Below, piece after piece: positions 26,559-35,233 of a stretch of 64,000 bases of DNA. Position 1 is the first letter of the stretch, and each line of letters begins with the position of its first letter. A program made the position numbers and the translations under genes. Source of the DNA: Acidobacteriota bacterium (GTDB taxonomy: Bacteria > Acidobacteriota > Holophagae > Holophagales > Holophagaceae). The stretch spans positions 109,076 to 173,075 of the forward strand of contig JAJYRN010000002.1 of the NCBI GenBank assembly GCA_021794095.1. Reading direction: 5' to 3'. The notes under the pieces were generated by a model that saw only the letters and a program-made list of their open reading frames with translations, was not told where the DNA came from and did not search any database.

Positions 26559-28976
26559 CTACCGCAGGGTCACCACCGTGGCTCCCGCTCCCCCCTGGTT
26601 CTGGGGGGCGTCCTCCACGCGGGCAATGCCCGGATGGCCCCGCAGGGCCTCCCGCACCGCGGCCTTCAGGCGGCCTGTCCCGTGGCCGTGGACGATGCGG
26701 ACGGTCCGCCGTCCGGCGGCCAGGGCTTCCTCCACGAAGCGGTAGATCTCGCTGTCCACCTCGTCGCTGGCTCGGCCGATGAGGTTGATCTCCGACTCGA
26801 TGTCCAGGGCTTCGGCCCGGACCCGGACCCGGCCGGAAGGCTTCGGTGCCGCCTCCCGGGCGCCGATGGGCTCCAGTTCGCCCAGCCGGCACTCCAGGCG
26901 CCGGCCCTGGGGGGTTTCCAGGGTGGCCCGATCGCCCTTCAGGGACACGACCTTCCCTTCGACGCCCAGACTCCGGTGGCGGGCATGGCCCCCCTCGCGC
27001 ACCTCGGGCGCGGCTTCCACCTTGCGGGCGGTGCGGGTTCCCCATTCAGCCTCGGCGATGCGCGCCAGCTGCTTCACCCGGTCGTGGGCTTCGGTGCCCA
27101 GACGATCGGGATTCACGGTGACGGTCTTCTGCTTCTCCTTCAGCTCTTTCACGAGCCGTTTCCCCTCGTGATCGAGGAAGTCCAGCACCCGCGCCACCTT
27201 GTCGCGGGATTCCTGCTGGAAGGTCTCGCGTTCCTGGCGCAGCTTCTCCTCGCGCTGCCGGAGGATCTCCCGGTCCCTGGCGGCTGCGGCTTCCCGCTGG
27301 CGCAGGAGCTCGGCCTCTTCCTGGAGGCGCGCCCGCTCGGCTTCGAGCTGCCGCAGGAACTCCCGCCAATCCTGCTCCCGCCGGCCCAGAACCTTCTCGG
27401 CGTGCGTCAGCAGGGCCTCCGGCAGGCCCAGCTTCGCCGCGATGGTGAGCGCCCGGCTCTGGCCGGGCTGGCCCACCAGCAGGCGGTAGGTGGGGGCGAG
27501 GCGCTCCTCGTCGAACTGCACCGAGGCATTCTGGAAACGGGTATGGCGCAGGGCCCACTGGCTGATCTCGCCCAGGTGGGTGGAGCAGAGGATCCAGCAC
27601 CGGCGCCGCGAAAGGGCCTGCAACAGGGCGATGCCCAGGGCCGCGCCCTCTTTGGGATCGGTGCCCGTGCCGAGTTCATCCAGCAGCACCAGCCCGCCAT
27701 CCTGGACGCCCGCGAGGATCGCCTTCAGGTGCAGGATGTGGCTGCTGAAGGTGGAGAGGCTGCCCACCAGGGTCTGGTGGTCGCCGATGTCGGCGTGGAG
27801 GCTGGGCAGGGCGGGGAAGCGGCTTCCATCGCGGACGGACACCGCGCAGCCACAGGCCGCCAAGGCCGCAAGGAGCCCCACGGTCTTCAGCACGACGGTC
27901 TTGCCGCCGGTGTTGGAACCGGAGATGACCAGCCCTGGTCGTTCGGCCTCCAGCACCAGGTTCAGGGGCACCACGGGGTGCGGCAGCGGTTCCAGGCCCA
28001 TGGCTTCCCGCACAGCGGGCAGCAGCAGGGGATGGCGGGCCTCCAGAAGGCACAACCGGCCCTGCTTGGGATCGGGCTCCAGGTCCGGCAGCCGGCCCTC
28101 GCAGAGGGTTGCCCAGCGCAGCAGCGCGAGGGCCTGGTCAGCCTGCGCCTGCAGGTTCCGCCAGCGCAGGAAGTCCTCGCGCCGGGCGCGGAGATCCGCC
28201 AGCAGCTCCCGCAGGAAGGCCTGGACGGCCTGGGTGTACTCCCGGTCCGCCTCCACGAAGGCATTGTTCAGGGGGACAGCTTCCATGGGCTCGATGAACA
28301 CCGTGGCGCCACTGCCGCTGCGATCCAGCACAAGGCCTGGGACGAGCCCGCGCCGTTCCTGCCGCACGGGCAGGCAGAGCCGGCCATTGCGCTCCACCAC
28401 GAGGGGATCCGAGAAAGCGTCGGGACTTTCCCGGAGCAGTCGCTGCAGCTTGTTCTGGATGGACTGGAACGCGCCCTGCCGGTGCCGGTGCAGTTCGGCG
28501 AGGGCGGGGATCCGGAGCGGATCGAGCTGGCCATCTGCGGAAAAGGCTTTGCCGAGGCGCTCGGCCAAAGGGCCGGGATCCGGCAGGAGGGCGGCGGTCA
28601 CCTGGAGGCGGTCAATGCCGAGGTGGACACCATCGGGGGCGGGCTGTGTCGCGGGCCAGGTGAGGCCTGCAAGGCTCTTCAGCAAGATGGCCATGGCCTT
28701 GAGACCATCCCGGAGCTGACGCCAGTGATCGGGCAGCAGCCACCCGACCGGATCCAGAAGCTCATCCAGGGCTTCGTCCAGGGCCTGGACCGGCAACAGA
28801 TCGGGCGACTGGGCCCAGAGATCCTGGAGTTCCATCTGATGCAGGCGCCGGAGCCCCGCGTGGCCATCCCAGGGATCCATGGAGCCGAGCGCGTTCCGGG
28901 CAGCCGCCGTGCGTGCACCTGCCTGGATGAGGCGCACCGCTTCCGGGAATTCGAGGGCCTGGAGTTCAGGGGTCAT
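26559..28976 (-). CDS. mutS2: MutS2 family endonuclease/ATPase with Smr domain
   Basis: An 805-residue protein. The MutS-like core lies at residues about 1-330 and the ABC-type ATPase carries Walker A GSNTGGKT (353-360) and [15 protein letters not shown] long coiled-coil follows (about 520-600, rich in Glu/Arg/Gln). The C-terminus is a Smr nuclease domain (about 725-805) with INLIG in place of the common LDLRG, and the [13 protein letters not shown] motif. MutS2 does not act in mismatch repair; it suppresses recombination and rescues collided ribosomes in Bacillus. Confidence 0.93.
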   Translation of the reverse strand: MTPELQALEFPEAVRLIQAGARTAAARNALGSMDPWDGHAGLRRLHQMELQDLWAQSPDLLPVQALDEALDELLDPVGWLLPDHWRQLRDGLKAMAILLKSLAGLTWPATQPAPDGVHLGIDRLQVTAALLPDPGPLAERLGKAFSADGQLDPLRIPALAELHRHRQGAFQSIQNKLQRLLRESPDAFSDPLVVERNGRLCLPVRQERRGLVPGLVLDRSGSGATVFIEPMEAVPLNNAFVEADREYTQAVQAFLRELLADLRARREDFLRWRNLQAQADQALALLRWATLCEGRLPDLEPDPKQGRLCLLEARHPLLLPAVREAMGLEPLPHPVVPLNLVLEAERPGLVISGSNTGGKTVVLKTVGLLAALAACGCAVSVRDGSRFPALPSLHADIGDHQTLVGSLSTFSSHILHLKAILAGVQDGGLVLLDELGTGTDPKEGAALGIALLQALSRRRCWILCSTHLGEISQWALRHTRFQNASVQFDEERLAPTYRLLVGQPGQSRALTIAAKLGLPEALLTHAEKVLGRREQDWREFLRQLEAERARLQEEAELLRQREAAAARDREILRQREEKLRQERETFQQESRDKVARVLDFLDHEGKRLVKELKEKQKTVTVNPDRLGTEAHDRVKQLARIAEAEWGTRTARKVEAAPEVREGGHARHRSLGVEGKVVSLKGDRATLETPQGRRLECRLGELEPIGAREAAPKPSGRVRVRAEALDIESEINLIGRASDEVDSEIYRFVEEALAAGRRTVRIVHGHGTGRLKAAVREALRGHPGIARVEDAPQNQGGAGATVVTLR

Positions 28977-29018
28977 GGGAGGGACAGTCCTCGGTCTTCA
29001 GAGTCCATCATCAGTCAA

Positions 29019-29048
29019 GCAAAAGGCCCGCTTGCGCGGGCCTTTTGC
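29019..29048. terminator. hairpin terminator between rpsU and mutS2
   Basis: A perfect 13-bp stem: gcaaaaggcccgc (29,019-29,031), loop ttgc, and its reverse complement (29,036-29,048). The stem carries A4/T4 at its base, so it can work in both directions. On the minus strand it lies after rpsU and its duplicated tail. A second 9-bp hairpin, cgcagcgcg/cgcgctgcg, sits next to it at 29,050-29,069. Confidence 0.8.
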
Positions 29049-29071
29049 ACGCAGCGCGGACGCGCTGCGAA

Positions 29072-29122
29072 AGATCAACCGATCATCCGCCGTTCCTGGG
29101 CGAGGCGCTTCAGCGTCTTCTT
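29072..29122 (-). repeat. 51-bp direct repeat: duplicated 3' end of rpsU (downstream copy)
   Basis: Identical over 51 bases to 29,175-29,225, which is the last 16 codons of rpsU with its stop and 3 following bases. The two copies are 103 bp apart in the same orientation. Identity of all bases, including third codon positions, shows a recent duplication rather than convergent sequence. Confidence 0.95.
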
Positions 29123-29143
29123 CTCGGTATTCGCTTCGCTCAT
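29075..29143 (-). pseudogene. 22-codon micro-ORF ending in the S21 C-terminus
   Basis: An ATG at 29143 opens a 22-codon frame, MSEANTE followed by the 15 C-terminal residues of S21 ([15 protein letters not shown]) and its stop. It arises from the 51-bp duplication. There is no strong Shine-Dalgarno before it (gagtggtctcgcgt). It could be a dead remnant of a second rpsU copy or a translated microprotein; I favour remnant. The first seven codons do not match the N-terminus of the intact S21. Confidence 0.4.
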
Positions 29144-29177
29144 ACGCGAGACCACTCGCAGGAAACAGGTGGGTAGA

Positions 29178-29384
29178 TCAACCGATCATCCGCCGTTCCT
29201 GGGCGAGGCGCTTCAGCGTCTTCTTTCGGGCGGCGAGCATCTTCCGCTTGCGCTTGGCGCTGGGCTTCTCGTAGTGCTGGCGCTTCTTCAGCTCGCTGAG
29301 GATGCCGGACTTTTCGCACTTCCGCTTGAAGCGGCGAAGGGCGAATTCGAAGGTTTCGTCTTCTTTGACCTTGACCAAAGGCAT
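29178..29384 (-). CDS. rpsU: 30S ribosomal protein bS21
   Basis: A 68-residue basic ribosomal protein: [20 protein letters not shown] at the N-terminus, then RHYEKPS-type sequence ([13 protein letters not shown]) and a Lys/Arg-rich tail. It assists start-site selection on the 30S platform. ATG 29384 has a strong aaggaggtg nine bases upstream; the longer open frame upstream has no homology. The gene appears monocistronic, followed by a partial duplicate of its own 3' end and a terminator. Confidence 0.96.
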   Translation of the reverse strand: MPLVKVKEDETFEFALRRFKRKCEKSGILSELKKRQHYEKPSAKRKRKMLAARKKTLKRLAQERRMIG

Positions 29385-29557
29385 GTGGGAATGCACCTCC
29401 TTCCGATGGGGATTCGCCGCCGCCGCCAGGTACCCGGGGCAGGGCCAAGGGACAAGTCTATCCCAGGGAGCCTCAAGGATCGAGGTAAAACCTGGATTTG
29501 TGTCCTTGGTGCCCACCGGGCCCTGCCGCTACCCTGGGAACTCTGCCGGAATCCCCC

Positions 29558-31510
29558 ATGCCCCGTCCCCTCCTGATGATCGTTGATGGAGAGTCCCTGA
29601 GGACTCCGGGACTGGTGACGGCGATGGAATCGGATGGCTGGCAGGTGCAATGGGTGCGAGGCTCCGAACCGGCGCAGGCCGTCCTCCAGGGACCGGCTCC
29701 GGATCTCCTCCTGCTGGATTCGGCTGGGCCGGGTGAGGCCAGCTTTGGTCTGGCACAGCGCCTCCGGAGTCTCCATCCCGCCTTGCCGGTGCTGGTCTTG
29801 ACGGAAGGCGGCGCGGCGCGCGGCGCGGGACGTCAGGGCGGGGATGTCCAGGGTTTCCTGGCGCGGACCCAGCCCGACCAGGAACTCGTGGCCTCCCTCC
29901 GCCGGTTTCGCCCGGAGGCGCCCAAGCTCACCACCGAGGATCTCTTTGGGGATCTCATCCAGGAACTGGAGGCACCCCAGCCTTCGCCAGTCCTGGCCGC
30001 CTTTGATCCGCCACCGGCCAGGTCGGCGCCCCCATCTCTGCCGCAGGGACTCACCGCGGAGGATATTTTCGGTGATGTCCTGCTGGGCATGGAAGCCCTT
30101 GTGCCGGAGGAGTCTCGGCCCCCCCAGCCTCCACAGGAGATCGCGGCCGGCGGCCTGCCGCCCGCTCCACCGGCACCCGCGGTGGGGCCGGGCCCCGCGG
30201 AATTTACCCTCAGCGGCATCTCCGGGGTCAACGATCCCTTCGACCGCTCCGCTCCGGAGGCTCCCGCGGTCGCAGTGCCGGCCGCCGTCCCGGCGCCTGC
30301 CCGGCTTGCCCCGGGCGCCCCTGGCGAGGCGCGGGTGCTGGAGGAGTACGGCAACTACTACCTGCTCGAGAAGATTGCCGTCGGCGGCATGGCCGAGTTG
30401 TTCAAGGCCCAGCAGAGGGGCGTCCAGGGCTTCCAGAAGATCGTTGCCATCAAGCGCATCCTGCCCCACTTCAGCGACAACGAAGACTTCGTCACCATGT
30501 TCATTGACGAAGCCAAGCTGGCCGCGCAGCTGACCCATCCGAACATCGCCCAGATCTTCGATCTGGGGAAGGCCGGCAGTTCCTACTACATCGCCATGGA
30601 ATACGTGAATGGCCGGGATCTCCGCACGCTGCTCAAGCGGGTGCGGGAGTACGGCATGCCGTTTCCGGAGCAGGTGGCGGCCTTCGTGGTGATGAAGGTG
30701 GCGGCCGCACTGGACTACGCGCATCGCAAGCGGGGGTTCGACGACCGCGAACTGAAACTGGTCCACCGCGACATCAGCCCCCAGAACATCCTCCTCTCCA
30801 CGGAAGGCGCGGTGAAGCTGGTGGATTTCGGCATCGCCAAGGCCGCCAGCAAGGCGAGTCATACGGTGGCCGGTGCGCTCAAAGGCAAGCTGCTCTACAT
30901 GAGCCCCGAGCAGGCCACCGGCCAGCCCTTGGACAACCGGTCGGATCTCTACTCGCTCGGCCTGGTCCTGTTCGAGCTGGTCACCGGCGAGCGGTGCTTC
31001 CAGGCCGATTCGGAACTGGGTGTGCTCGAGAAGGTGCGCCTGGGCCGCGTGGCCGATCTCCAGGCCCTGAAGCCCTCCATCTCCAAAGAGATGGCCGCCA
31101 TCGTGAACCGGGCCCTCCAGAAGAATGTCGAGCACCGGTACCCCTCGGCGCGCTTCCTGGAGCGCGACCTGCGGGATTTCCTCCAGCGCCAGGGCACCCC
31201 GATTACCGAGCACGATGTGGCCGAGTACGTGGATGCGCTGCTGACGGGGCCCGCGGATCGCCTGGAGGCGCTGGTGGCCGCCCGCTTCCCGCAGGTGGCG
31301 TCCCTCTCCAGTGGCGCCCATCGGGTGCCGCCTTCCGGGACAGGCGAGACTGCCACGCGGGTGCGGGACAAGACCCTGCCGGGCCTTCCGCCGTTGCCGG
31401 CCATGGGGCTTCCCGGAGAGGCCCGTCCGCGTCCTCGCTGGCTGCTGCCGGTGATCCTGGTCCTCGCGGTTCTGCTCAGTGGGTTGATCTGGATCCTTTC
31501 CCACGGCTGA
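29558..31510 (+). CDS. eukaryotic-like serine/threonine protein kinase with N-terminal receiver-like domain, tail-anchored
   Basis: A 650-residue protein. Residues 1-118 follow a response-regulator pattern (LLMIVDGE, DLLLLD with D54, LPVLVLTE), but the conserved C-terminal Lys is not evident. Residues 122-255 are a Pro/Ala-rich linker with the motif LTxEDxFGDxL twice (124 and 165). The kinase domain is about 265-545: VGGMAELF glycine loop, VAIKR with K299, HRDISPQN, DFGIAK and MSPEQ. A single membrane helix at the very C-terminus (about 627-648) leaves almost nothing outside, so the kinase is anchored by its tail and lacks an extracellular sensor. ATG 29558 is chosen because homology starts there. 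Confidence 0.9.
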   Translation: MPRPLLMIVDGESLRTPGLVTAMESDGWQVQWVRGSEPAQAVLQGPAPDLLLLDSAGPGEASFGLAQRLRSLHPALPVLVLTEGGAARGAGRQGGDVQGFLARTQPDQELVASLRRFRPEAPKLTTEDLFGDLIQELEAPQPSPVLAAFDPPPARSAPPSLPQGLTAEDIFGDVLLGMEALVPEESRPPQPPQEIAAGGLPPAPPAPAVGPGPAEFTLSGISGVNDPFDRSAPEAPAVAVPAAVPAPARLAPGAPGEARVLEEYGNYYLLEKIAVGGMAELFKAQQRGVQGFQKIVAIKRILPHFSDNEDFVTMFIDEAKLAAQLTHPNIAQIFDLGKAGSSYYIAMEYVNGRDLRTLLKRVREYGMPFPEQVAAFVVMKVAAALDYAHRKRGFDDRELKLVHRDISPQNILLSTEGAVKLVDFGIAKAASKASHTVAGALKGKLLYMSPEQATGQPLDNRSDLYSLGLVLFELVTGERCFQADSELGVLEKVRLGRVADLQALKPSISKEMAAIVNRALQKNVEHRYPSARFLERDLRDFLQRQGTPITEHDVAEYVDALLTGPADRLEALVAARFPQVASLSSGAHRVPPSGTGETATRVRDKTLPGLPPLPAMGLPGEARPRPRWLLPVILVLAVLLSGLIWILSHG

Positions 31511-31584
31511 CTCGCGCGGTTACACTTCTTGGAAAACATCTTTCCCTTGGCATTCATTCCCACACATCCCGTCCCGGAGCCCCC

Positions 31585-31818
31585 ATGGACCTCAGCAACG
31601 ATCAGAAGGCCTTCTACGAGACCACCCGCGAGCGGTGCCGCACTGAAGTGGACCAGATCAACAACACCATCGCTTCCGAAGTCCAGCGGGTGAAGGATCT
31701 GCTCACCAGCCTGAGCAACCGCAAGACCGCCGTGCTCCAGATGTACGGCGCCGCCTGTGATGTGCTGGGCTTGGAGAACGATCTGGCCGAGGAATCCGGC
31801 ATAGACATCGAATTTTAA
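31585..31818 (+). CDS. small helical protein, unknown function
   Basis: A 77-residue acidic protein (SNDQKAFYETTRERCRTEVD at the start, then a heptad-like helix with VQRVKDLLTSLSNRK). It has no membrane segment or known motif. It has normal codon use and is followed 26 bp later by a good terminator, which supports a real gene. It may be co-transcribed with the kinase 74 bp upstream. The function is unknown. Confidence 0.65.
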   Translation: MDLSNDQKAFYETTRERCRTEVDQINNTIASEVQRVKDLLTSLSNRKTAVLQMYGAACDVLGLENDLAEESGIDIEF

Positions 31819-31843
31819 GCCACAGGACGGGTTGAATCTCCTG

Positions 31844-31878
31844 CCCCAAGCGGCCTCCCTGCGGAAGGCCGCTTGGGG
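31844..31878. terminator. hairpin terminator shared by convergent genes
   Basis: ccccaagcggcct (31,844-31,856) pairs perfectly over 13 bp with aggccgcttgggg (31,866-31,878), with a 9-base loop and a short tttac after it. It stands between the small plus-strand gene (stop 31,818) and the minus-strand zinc-ribbon gene (stop 31,880), so it can serve both. Confidence 0.82.
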
Positions 31879-31879
31879 T

Positions 31880-32134
31880 TTACTTGATCTGTAGCAGCGG
31901 CGCCGCGCATTTCTGGCAGTTCGACAGGTGGGGCGGGTTCTTCTTCCCGCAATGGCTGCACACCACGACCCGGGCCTGCTTCCGCCGCAGCAGGCGGAGG
32001 TAGAGGATGCCCAGGAAGAAGACCAGCAGGAGTCCCTTCTGCCAGGTCTGGAATACGAGTCCGGTGGGACTCCAGGGCTTGGCGGACTTGGCGGGCTTTT
32101 CCTGGAGGCTGAGAACGGATTGGGCGAGGCTCAT
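31880..32134 (-). CDS. small membrane protein with C-terminal zinc ribbon
   Basis: An 84-residue protein with one membrane helix (about residues 33-47, GLLLVFFLGILYLRLL) and a C-terminal four-cysteine zinc ribbon: CSHCGKKNPPHLSNCQKC. The ribbon should face the cytosol. It overlaps scpB by 4 nt (ATGA at 32131-32134) and is last in the psd-scpB operon. The function is unknown. Confidence 0.75.
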   Translation of the reverse strand: MSLAQSVLSLQEKPAKSAKPWSPTGLVFQTWQKGLLLVFFLGILYLRLLRRKQARVVVCSHCGKKNPPHLSNCQKCAAPLLQIK

Positions 32135-32808
32135 GCTTCGGGCCCTTCATGGGGTTGAGAGGGGGATGCCGCATCCATCGCGCCCGCGCCGAAAAGGCCA
32201 TCCTCGGGCAACGGGGGCTCCAGGCTGGCCAAGGCTTCGGCTTCGAGGCGCCCTTCACCGAAGTCGGCGAGGCGCGGCAGGTCATGGAGGTTCTTGAGGC
32301 CGAAATGCAGCAGGAAGGCCTGGGTGGTGGCGTACATCATGGGCCGGCCCACCACGGGTTTGCGGCCCGCGGGCACGATGAGCTGGCGCTCCATCAGGCT
32401 CTTCACCTGGTTGGCGCTGCTGGTGACGCCGCGCATGGCATTCAGTTCCGTGATGGTGATGGGTTGGCGGTAGGCGATGATCGCCAGGGTCTCGATCTGC
32501 GCCGGTGTGAGCCGCCCGCTGCGGGTCACCGTCACCAGCTTGGCGATCAGCTCCCGGTAGAGCGGGCTCGTGGCCATGCGCCAGCCGCCAGCCACTTCCA
32601 GCAGCCGCAGGCCACTGGAGCCCTGAAGGCGCTCCTGCAGCTTCTCGATGCCGAGGGTCAGGGCCCCGTCGCCGAGGCCGGTGAGTTCGCGCAGGCGGGG
32701 CAGATCCAGCACCTCCCCGGCAGCGGTGAACAGGGCTTCCAGGGCGCCCGGAAGATCGCCGCCTTCCTCCCAGAGAGGGGTCTGGTGAAAGAGTTCCGCT
32801 TCGCTCAC
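32131..32808 (-). CDS. scpB: segregation and condensation protein B
   Basis: A 225-residue kleisin-associated subunit of the SMC-ScpAB condensin, with two winged-helix domains. Key stretches are the N-terminal ALEALFTAAGEVLDLPRL, GGWRMATSPLYREL, and the diagnostic LTPAQIETLAIIAYRQPIT and GRPMMYATTQAFLLHFGL. The C-terminal 35 residues are acidic and unstructured. scpA, its usual neighbour, is not here. ATGA overlaps join it to psd upstream and the zinc-ribbon gene downstream. Confidence 0.93.
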   Translation of the reverse strand: MSEAELFHQTPLWEEGGDLPGALEALFTAAGEVLDLPRLRELTGLGDGALTLGIEKLQERLQGSSGLRLLEVAGGWRMATSPLYRELIAKLVTVTRSGRLTPAQIETLAIIAYRQPITITELNAMRGVTSSANQVKSLMERQLIVPAGRKPVVGRPMMYATTQAFLLHFGLKNLHDLPRLADFGEGRLEAEALASLEPPLPEDGLFGAGAMDAASPSQPHEGPEA

Positions 32809-33737
32809 CGGTAGGCTCCCAGCCGCTGTCCAACCTTCACATCTCCGGCGGCATGGAGGGGCGCCCAGTCGTTCGCGCGAGGCCCTCCGACCAGCAGCAC
32901 CACGGTGGAACCGAATTCGAAGGTGCCCAGATCCTCGCCGGACACACAGGGAAGCATGGCCACGGAGCGGCTGCCGTTCCTGGGCAATCGCTGGCCGCCG
33001 AGCCAGCGGGGGGCGATGACCACGCCGCCCACATGGGTGGCGCCCACCAGCACAGCGGCCACTTCCAGGCCCTCGTCCGGGCCTGTGCCGAGGGCGGTCC
33101 AGGTGGCCCGCCGGTTGCGCTCATAGAGGCGTGCCACGGCGCCGGTGCTGGTGTCGTTCACGGGCCACAGTTCGCCTTCCACGCGGGAGACGGCGGTGAC
33201 GGAGCCCTCGATGGGCACGTGGATGCGGTGGTAATCCTTGGGGGCGAGGTAGAGCGTGAGGTAGTGCCCGCCCTCGAAACGCCGGGCGCCCGGATCGTGC
33301 TTCAGCAGCTCGGTGATGCGGTAGGGCAGGCCTTTCGCCTGGATCGCCGTGTCCTGCGCGATGCGGCCGCAGGCGATGATCCGGGCATCCACCGGGCTGT
33401 TCACGAAGCCCGGGATGGCGCTGTCCTGGGGGCGGAGGCCGGGCTTCAGATGACGGGTGAACAGGGCCTGGAAGCTCGGGTAGTCCTCCAGGGGACGATC
33501 GGCCTCGGTCAGATTCAGGTGGTAGGCCCGGGCAAAGCGGCCGAGCAGGGGGCCCCGCCAGGACGCGGGCAGTTCCCGCTGGGCGGCCCAGCCCAGAATC
33601 GAAGACCCCAGGCGCTTGGGGTAGAAGCCGAGCAGGCGCAGGGATAGGGGCCCGGGTGTCCGGAGCAGCACATAGAGCGCCCAGAGGAGGGCGAGGGCCA
33701 GCGCAGCGCGGGCGGGAGGAGGCCAGTCCAGGTGCAT
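32805..33737 (-). CDS. psd: phosphatidylserine decarboxylase
   Basis: A 310-residue proenzyme that makes phosphatidylethanolamine. It has an N-terminal hydrophobic segment (residues 10-28), the FTRHLKPG and SPVDARI motifs, HRIHVPIEG with the catalytic His, and the C-terminal self-cleavage site FEFGSTVVLL, where GST replaces the usual LGST and Ser becomes the pyruvoyl group. ATG 33737 is chosen by homology. It leads the psd-scpB-zinc-ribbon operon (4-nt overlaps) and is divergent from the methyltransferase gene. Confidence 0.92.
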   Translation of the reverse strand: MHLDWPPPARAALALALLWALYVLLRTPGPLSLRLLGFYPKRLGSSILGWAAQRELPASWRGPLLGRFARAYHLNLTEADRPLEDYPSFQALFTRHLKPGLRPQDSAIPGFVNSPVDARIIACGRIAQDTAIQAKGLPYRITELLKHDPGARRFEGGHYLTLYLAPKDYHRIHVPIEGSVTAVSRVEGELWPVNDTSTGAVARLYERNRRATWTALGTGPDEGLEVAAVLVGATHVGGVVIAPRWLGGQRLPRNGSRSVAMLPCVSGEDLGTFEFGSTVVLLVGGPRANDWAPLHAAGDVKVGQRLGAYR

Positions 33738-33808
33738 CCCGCCAGGATACCCGGGGAGCGCGCCGCCTTGCCCTTCCGTCCCCCGGTGAGAACGGCCACC
33801 ATGCCTGC

Positions 33809-34444
33809 ATGGGCACTGTCTCGCTTCCGGTCCTCTCCGCCGCCTGGCTGGGATACGGCCTCCTGCACTCGCTGCTGGCATCGCTGGCGGTCAAACGCCG
33901 ACTGGCGGCCCGGTGGCCCCGCCTCATGCCCGCCTACCGCCTGCTCTACAATGGGGTGGCCCTGGTGGCCCTCGTGCCCATGGTGGTGTGGCTGCTTCGC
34001 GATTCTGGCCCTTTCCTCTGGCGCTGGACCGGACCCGCCGCATGGGTGGCGAATGCCCTGGGCCTCGCGGCCCTGGCGGCGCTGCTGATGCCCGGCAGCC
34101 CCTATGACACCGGGTCGTTCCTCGGCTGGCGGGCCTGGCGAGAAGGGCGGACCGATGGGGGCGATGCCGAACCCTTCCGCGTGGGAACCCTCCACCGCTT
34201 TGTGCGCCACCCGTGGTACGCCTTGTCCCTGATTATCCTCTGGACCCGCGATATGACCTCCCTCCGATTGGTGTCGGCATGCTGGATCACGGCCTATTTC
34301 GCGATCGGTTCTCGGCTGGAGGAACGCAAGCTCATCCACTTCTATGGCGATCGCTATCGCCGCTACCGGGCGCGGGTGGCGGCCTTCATTCCGCTGCCCT
34401 GGAAGATCCTCAGCCGGGCCGAGGCCCGGGATCTGGAGGGCTAA
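33809..34444 (+). CDS. isoprenylcysteine carboxyl methyltransferase/NnrU-like membrane protein
   Basis: A 211-residue protein with about five membrane helices. The C-terminal part carries the ICMT-type SAM-binding pattern: RHPWYALSLIILW, then EERKLIHFYGDRYRRYRARV and FIPLPW. In bacteria this family includes methanethiol S-methyltransferase (MddA) and NnrU; which one this is cannot be told. Its stop is followed directly (0 nt) by the hairpin repeat array at 34,445. It is divergent from psd by 71 bp. Confidence 0.78.
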   Translation: MGTVSLPVLSAAWLGYGLLHSLLASLAVKRRLAARWPRLMPAYRLLYNGVALVALVPMVVWLLRDSGPFLWRWTGPAAWVANALGLAALAALLMPGSPYDTGSFLGWRAWREGRTDGGDAEPFRVGTLHRFVRHPWYALSLIILWTRDMTSLRLVSACWITAYFAIGSRLEERKLIHFYGDRYRRYRARVAAFIPLPWKILSRAEARDLEG

Positions 34445-34600
34445 CATGAACGAGGGGGGACCGCCTGCTCACCTTCGGTTCGCGATGTCCCCCCTCGTGC
34501 ACCCCCACGCGGGATCCCGGCTAAGCCGGGACGCCGCGTCTGCCATGAACGAGGGGGGACCGCCTGCTCACCTTCGGTTCGCGAGTCCCCCCTCGTGCAC
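34445..34600 (+). repeat. 99-bp-period hairpin repeat (BIME-like), second locus
   Basis: Two copies of a 57-58-bp element start at 34,445 and 34,544. Each begins catgaacgaggggggaccgc and closes with gtcccccctcgtgcac, so cgaggggggac pairs with gtcccccctcg over 11 bp. Between them lies a second hairpin, cccggct-a-agccggg (34,517-34,531), flanked by acgcgg/ccgcgt. The copies differ by one deleted base. The order (G-run hairpin, CTA-loop hairpin, G-run hairpin), the leading catgaac and the position right after a stop codon all match the array at 1-237. Confidence 0.88.
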
Positions 34601-34610
34601 ACCACGTCTG

Positions 34611-35189
34611 ATGCGCTGGACCCGGACGACTCTGCGCGATGCGCGCCGGATGCCCTGGAAGAACGGTGGCGGGATCACGCTGGAACTGGCTGTGGAGCCC
34701 CCCGGCGCCAGCCTGGAGACGGGTTTCGCCTGGCGCCTCAGCAGCGCCGAGGTGGCGGCCTCGGGCCCCTTCTCGGCCTTCCCGGGACTCGAACGCACCC
34801 TGCTGCTGCTGTCGGGGGACGGGTTCCAGCTTGAACTCGGAAGCCGCGGCTCCATCTGCCTGGATGCGCCCTTCGTGCCGGTGCGCTTCGCTGGGGACTG
34901 GCCCGCCCGTGCGGACTTGCTGGGTGGACCCTGCGTGGACTTCAACCTCATGGCCGATCCCACCCGGTGCCACGCCAGGCTGGAGGTCTGGCAGGGGGCG
35001 ACTCCGCTCCGGCTGCAGCTGGGCGCAGCCACGGTCCTGGTGTACGTTGCCCAGGGCACGGTGGCGGTTCCGCTCCTGGAAGTCCACCTGGGAGAGGGCC
35101 ATCTCCTGCGCCTGGACGGTGGTCCTGAGGATCTGGCGCTCCTGCCGGGGTACGGCGGGGCCTCCCTGATCGTGGTGCGGGTGGACTGA
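34611..35189 (+). CDS. HutD/Ves family cupin-like protein
   Basis: A 192-residue protein of the HutD/Ves bicupin family: RMPWKNGGGITLELAVEPPG at the N-terminus, WRLSSAEVAASGPFSAFPGLERTLLLL, and DFNLMADP in the middle are the family landmarks. HutD often accompanies histidine-use genes, but none is present here. Its biochemical role is unknown. ATG 34611 is chosen by homology; the open frame upstream runs through the repeat array and is not coding. Confidence 0.86.
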   Translation: MRWTRTTLRDARRMPWKNGGGITLELAVEPPGASLETGFAWRLSSAEVAASGPFSAFPGLERTLLLLSGDGFQLELGSRGSICLDAPFVPVRFAGDWPARADLLGGPCVDFNLMADPTRCHARLEVWQGATPLRLQLGAATVLVYVAQGTVAVPLLEVHLGEGHLLRLDGGPEDLALLPGYGGASLIVVRVD

Positions 35190-35233
35190 GCCGCCCTTCG
35201 GAATTCCCGTCCCCTCATGGCAAGGTGGAACTC

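Noticed and set aside
26496-29576. A 1,026-codon plus-strand frame opposite mutS2 and rpsU
   Set aside because: Antisense shadow of two well-identified genes.
29288-31504. A 738-codon minus-strand frame opposite the Ser/Thr kinase
   Set aside because: The plus strand shows all kinase motifs; the minus frame is a His/Gly/Gln-rich shadow that also runs into the rpsU region in another frame.
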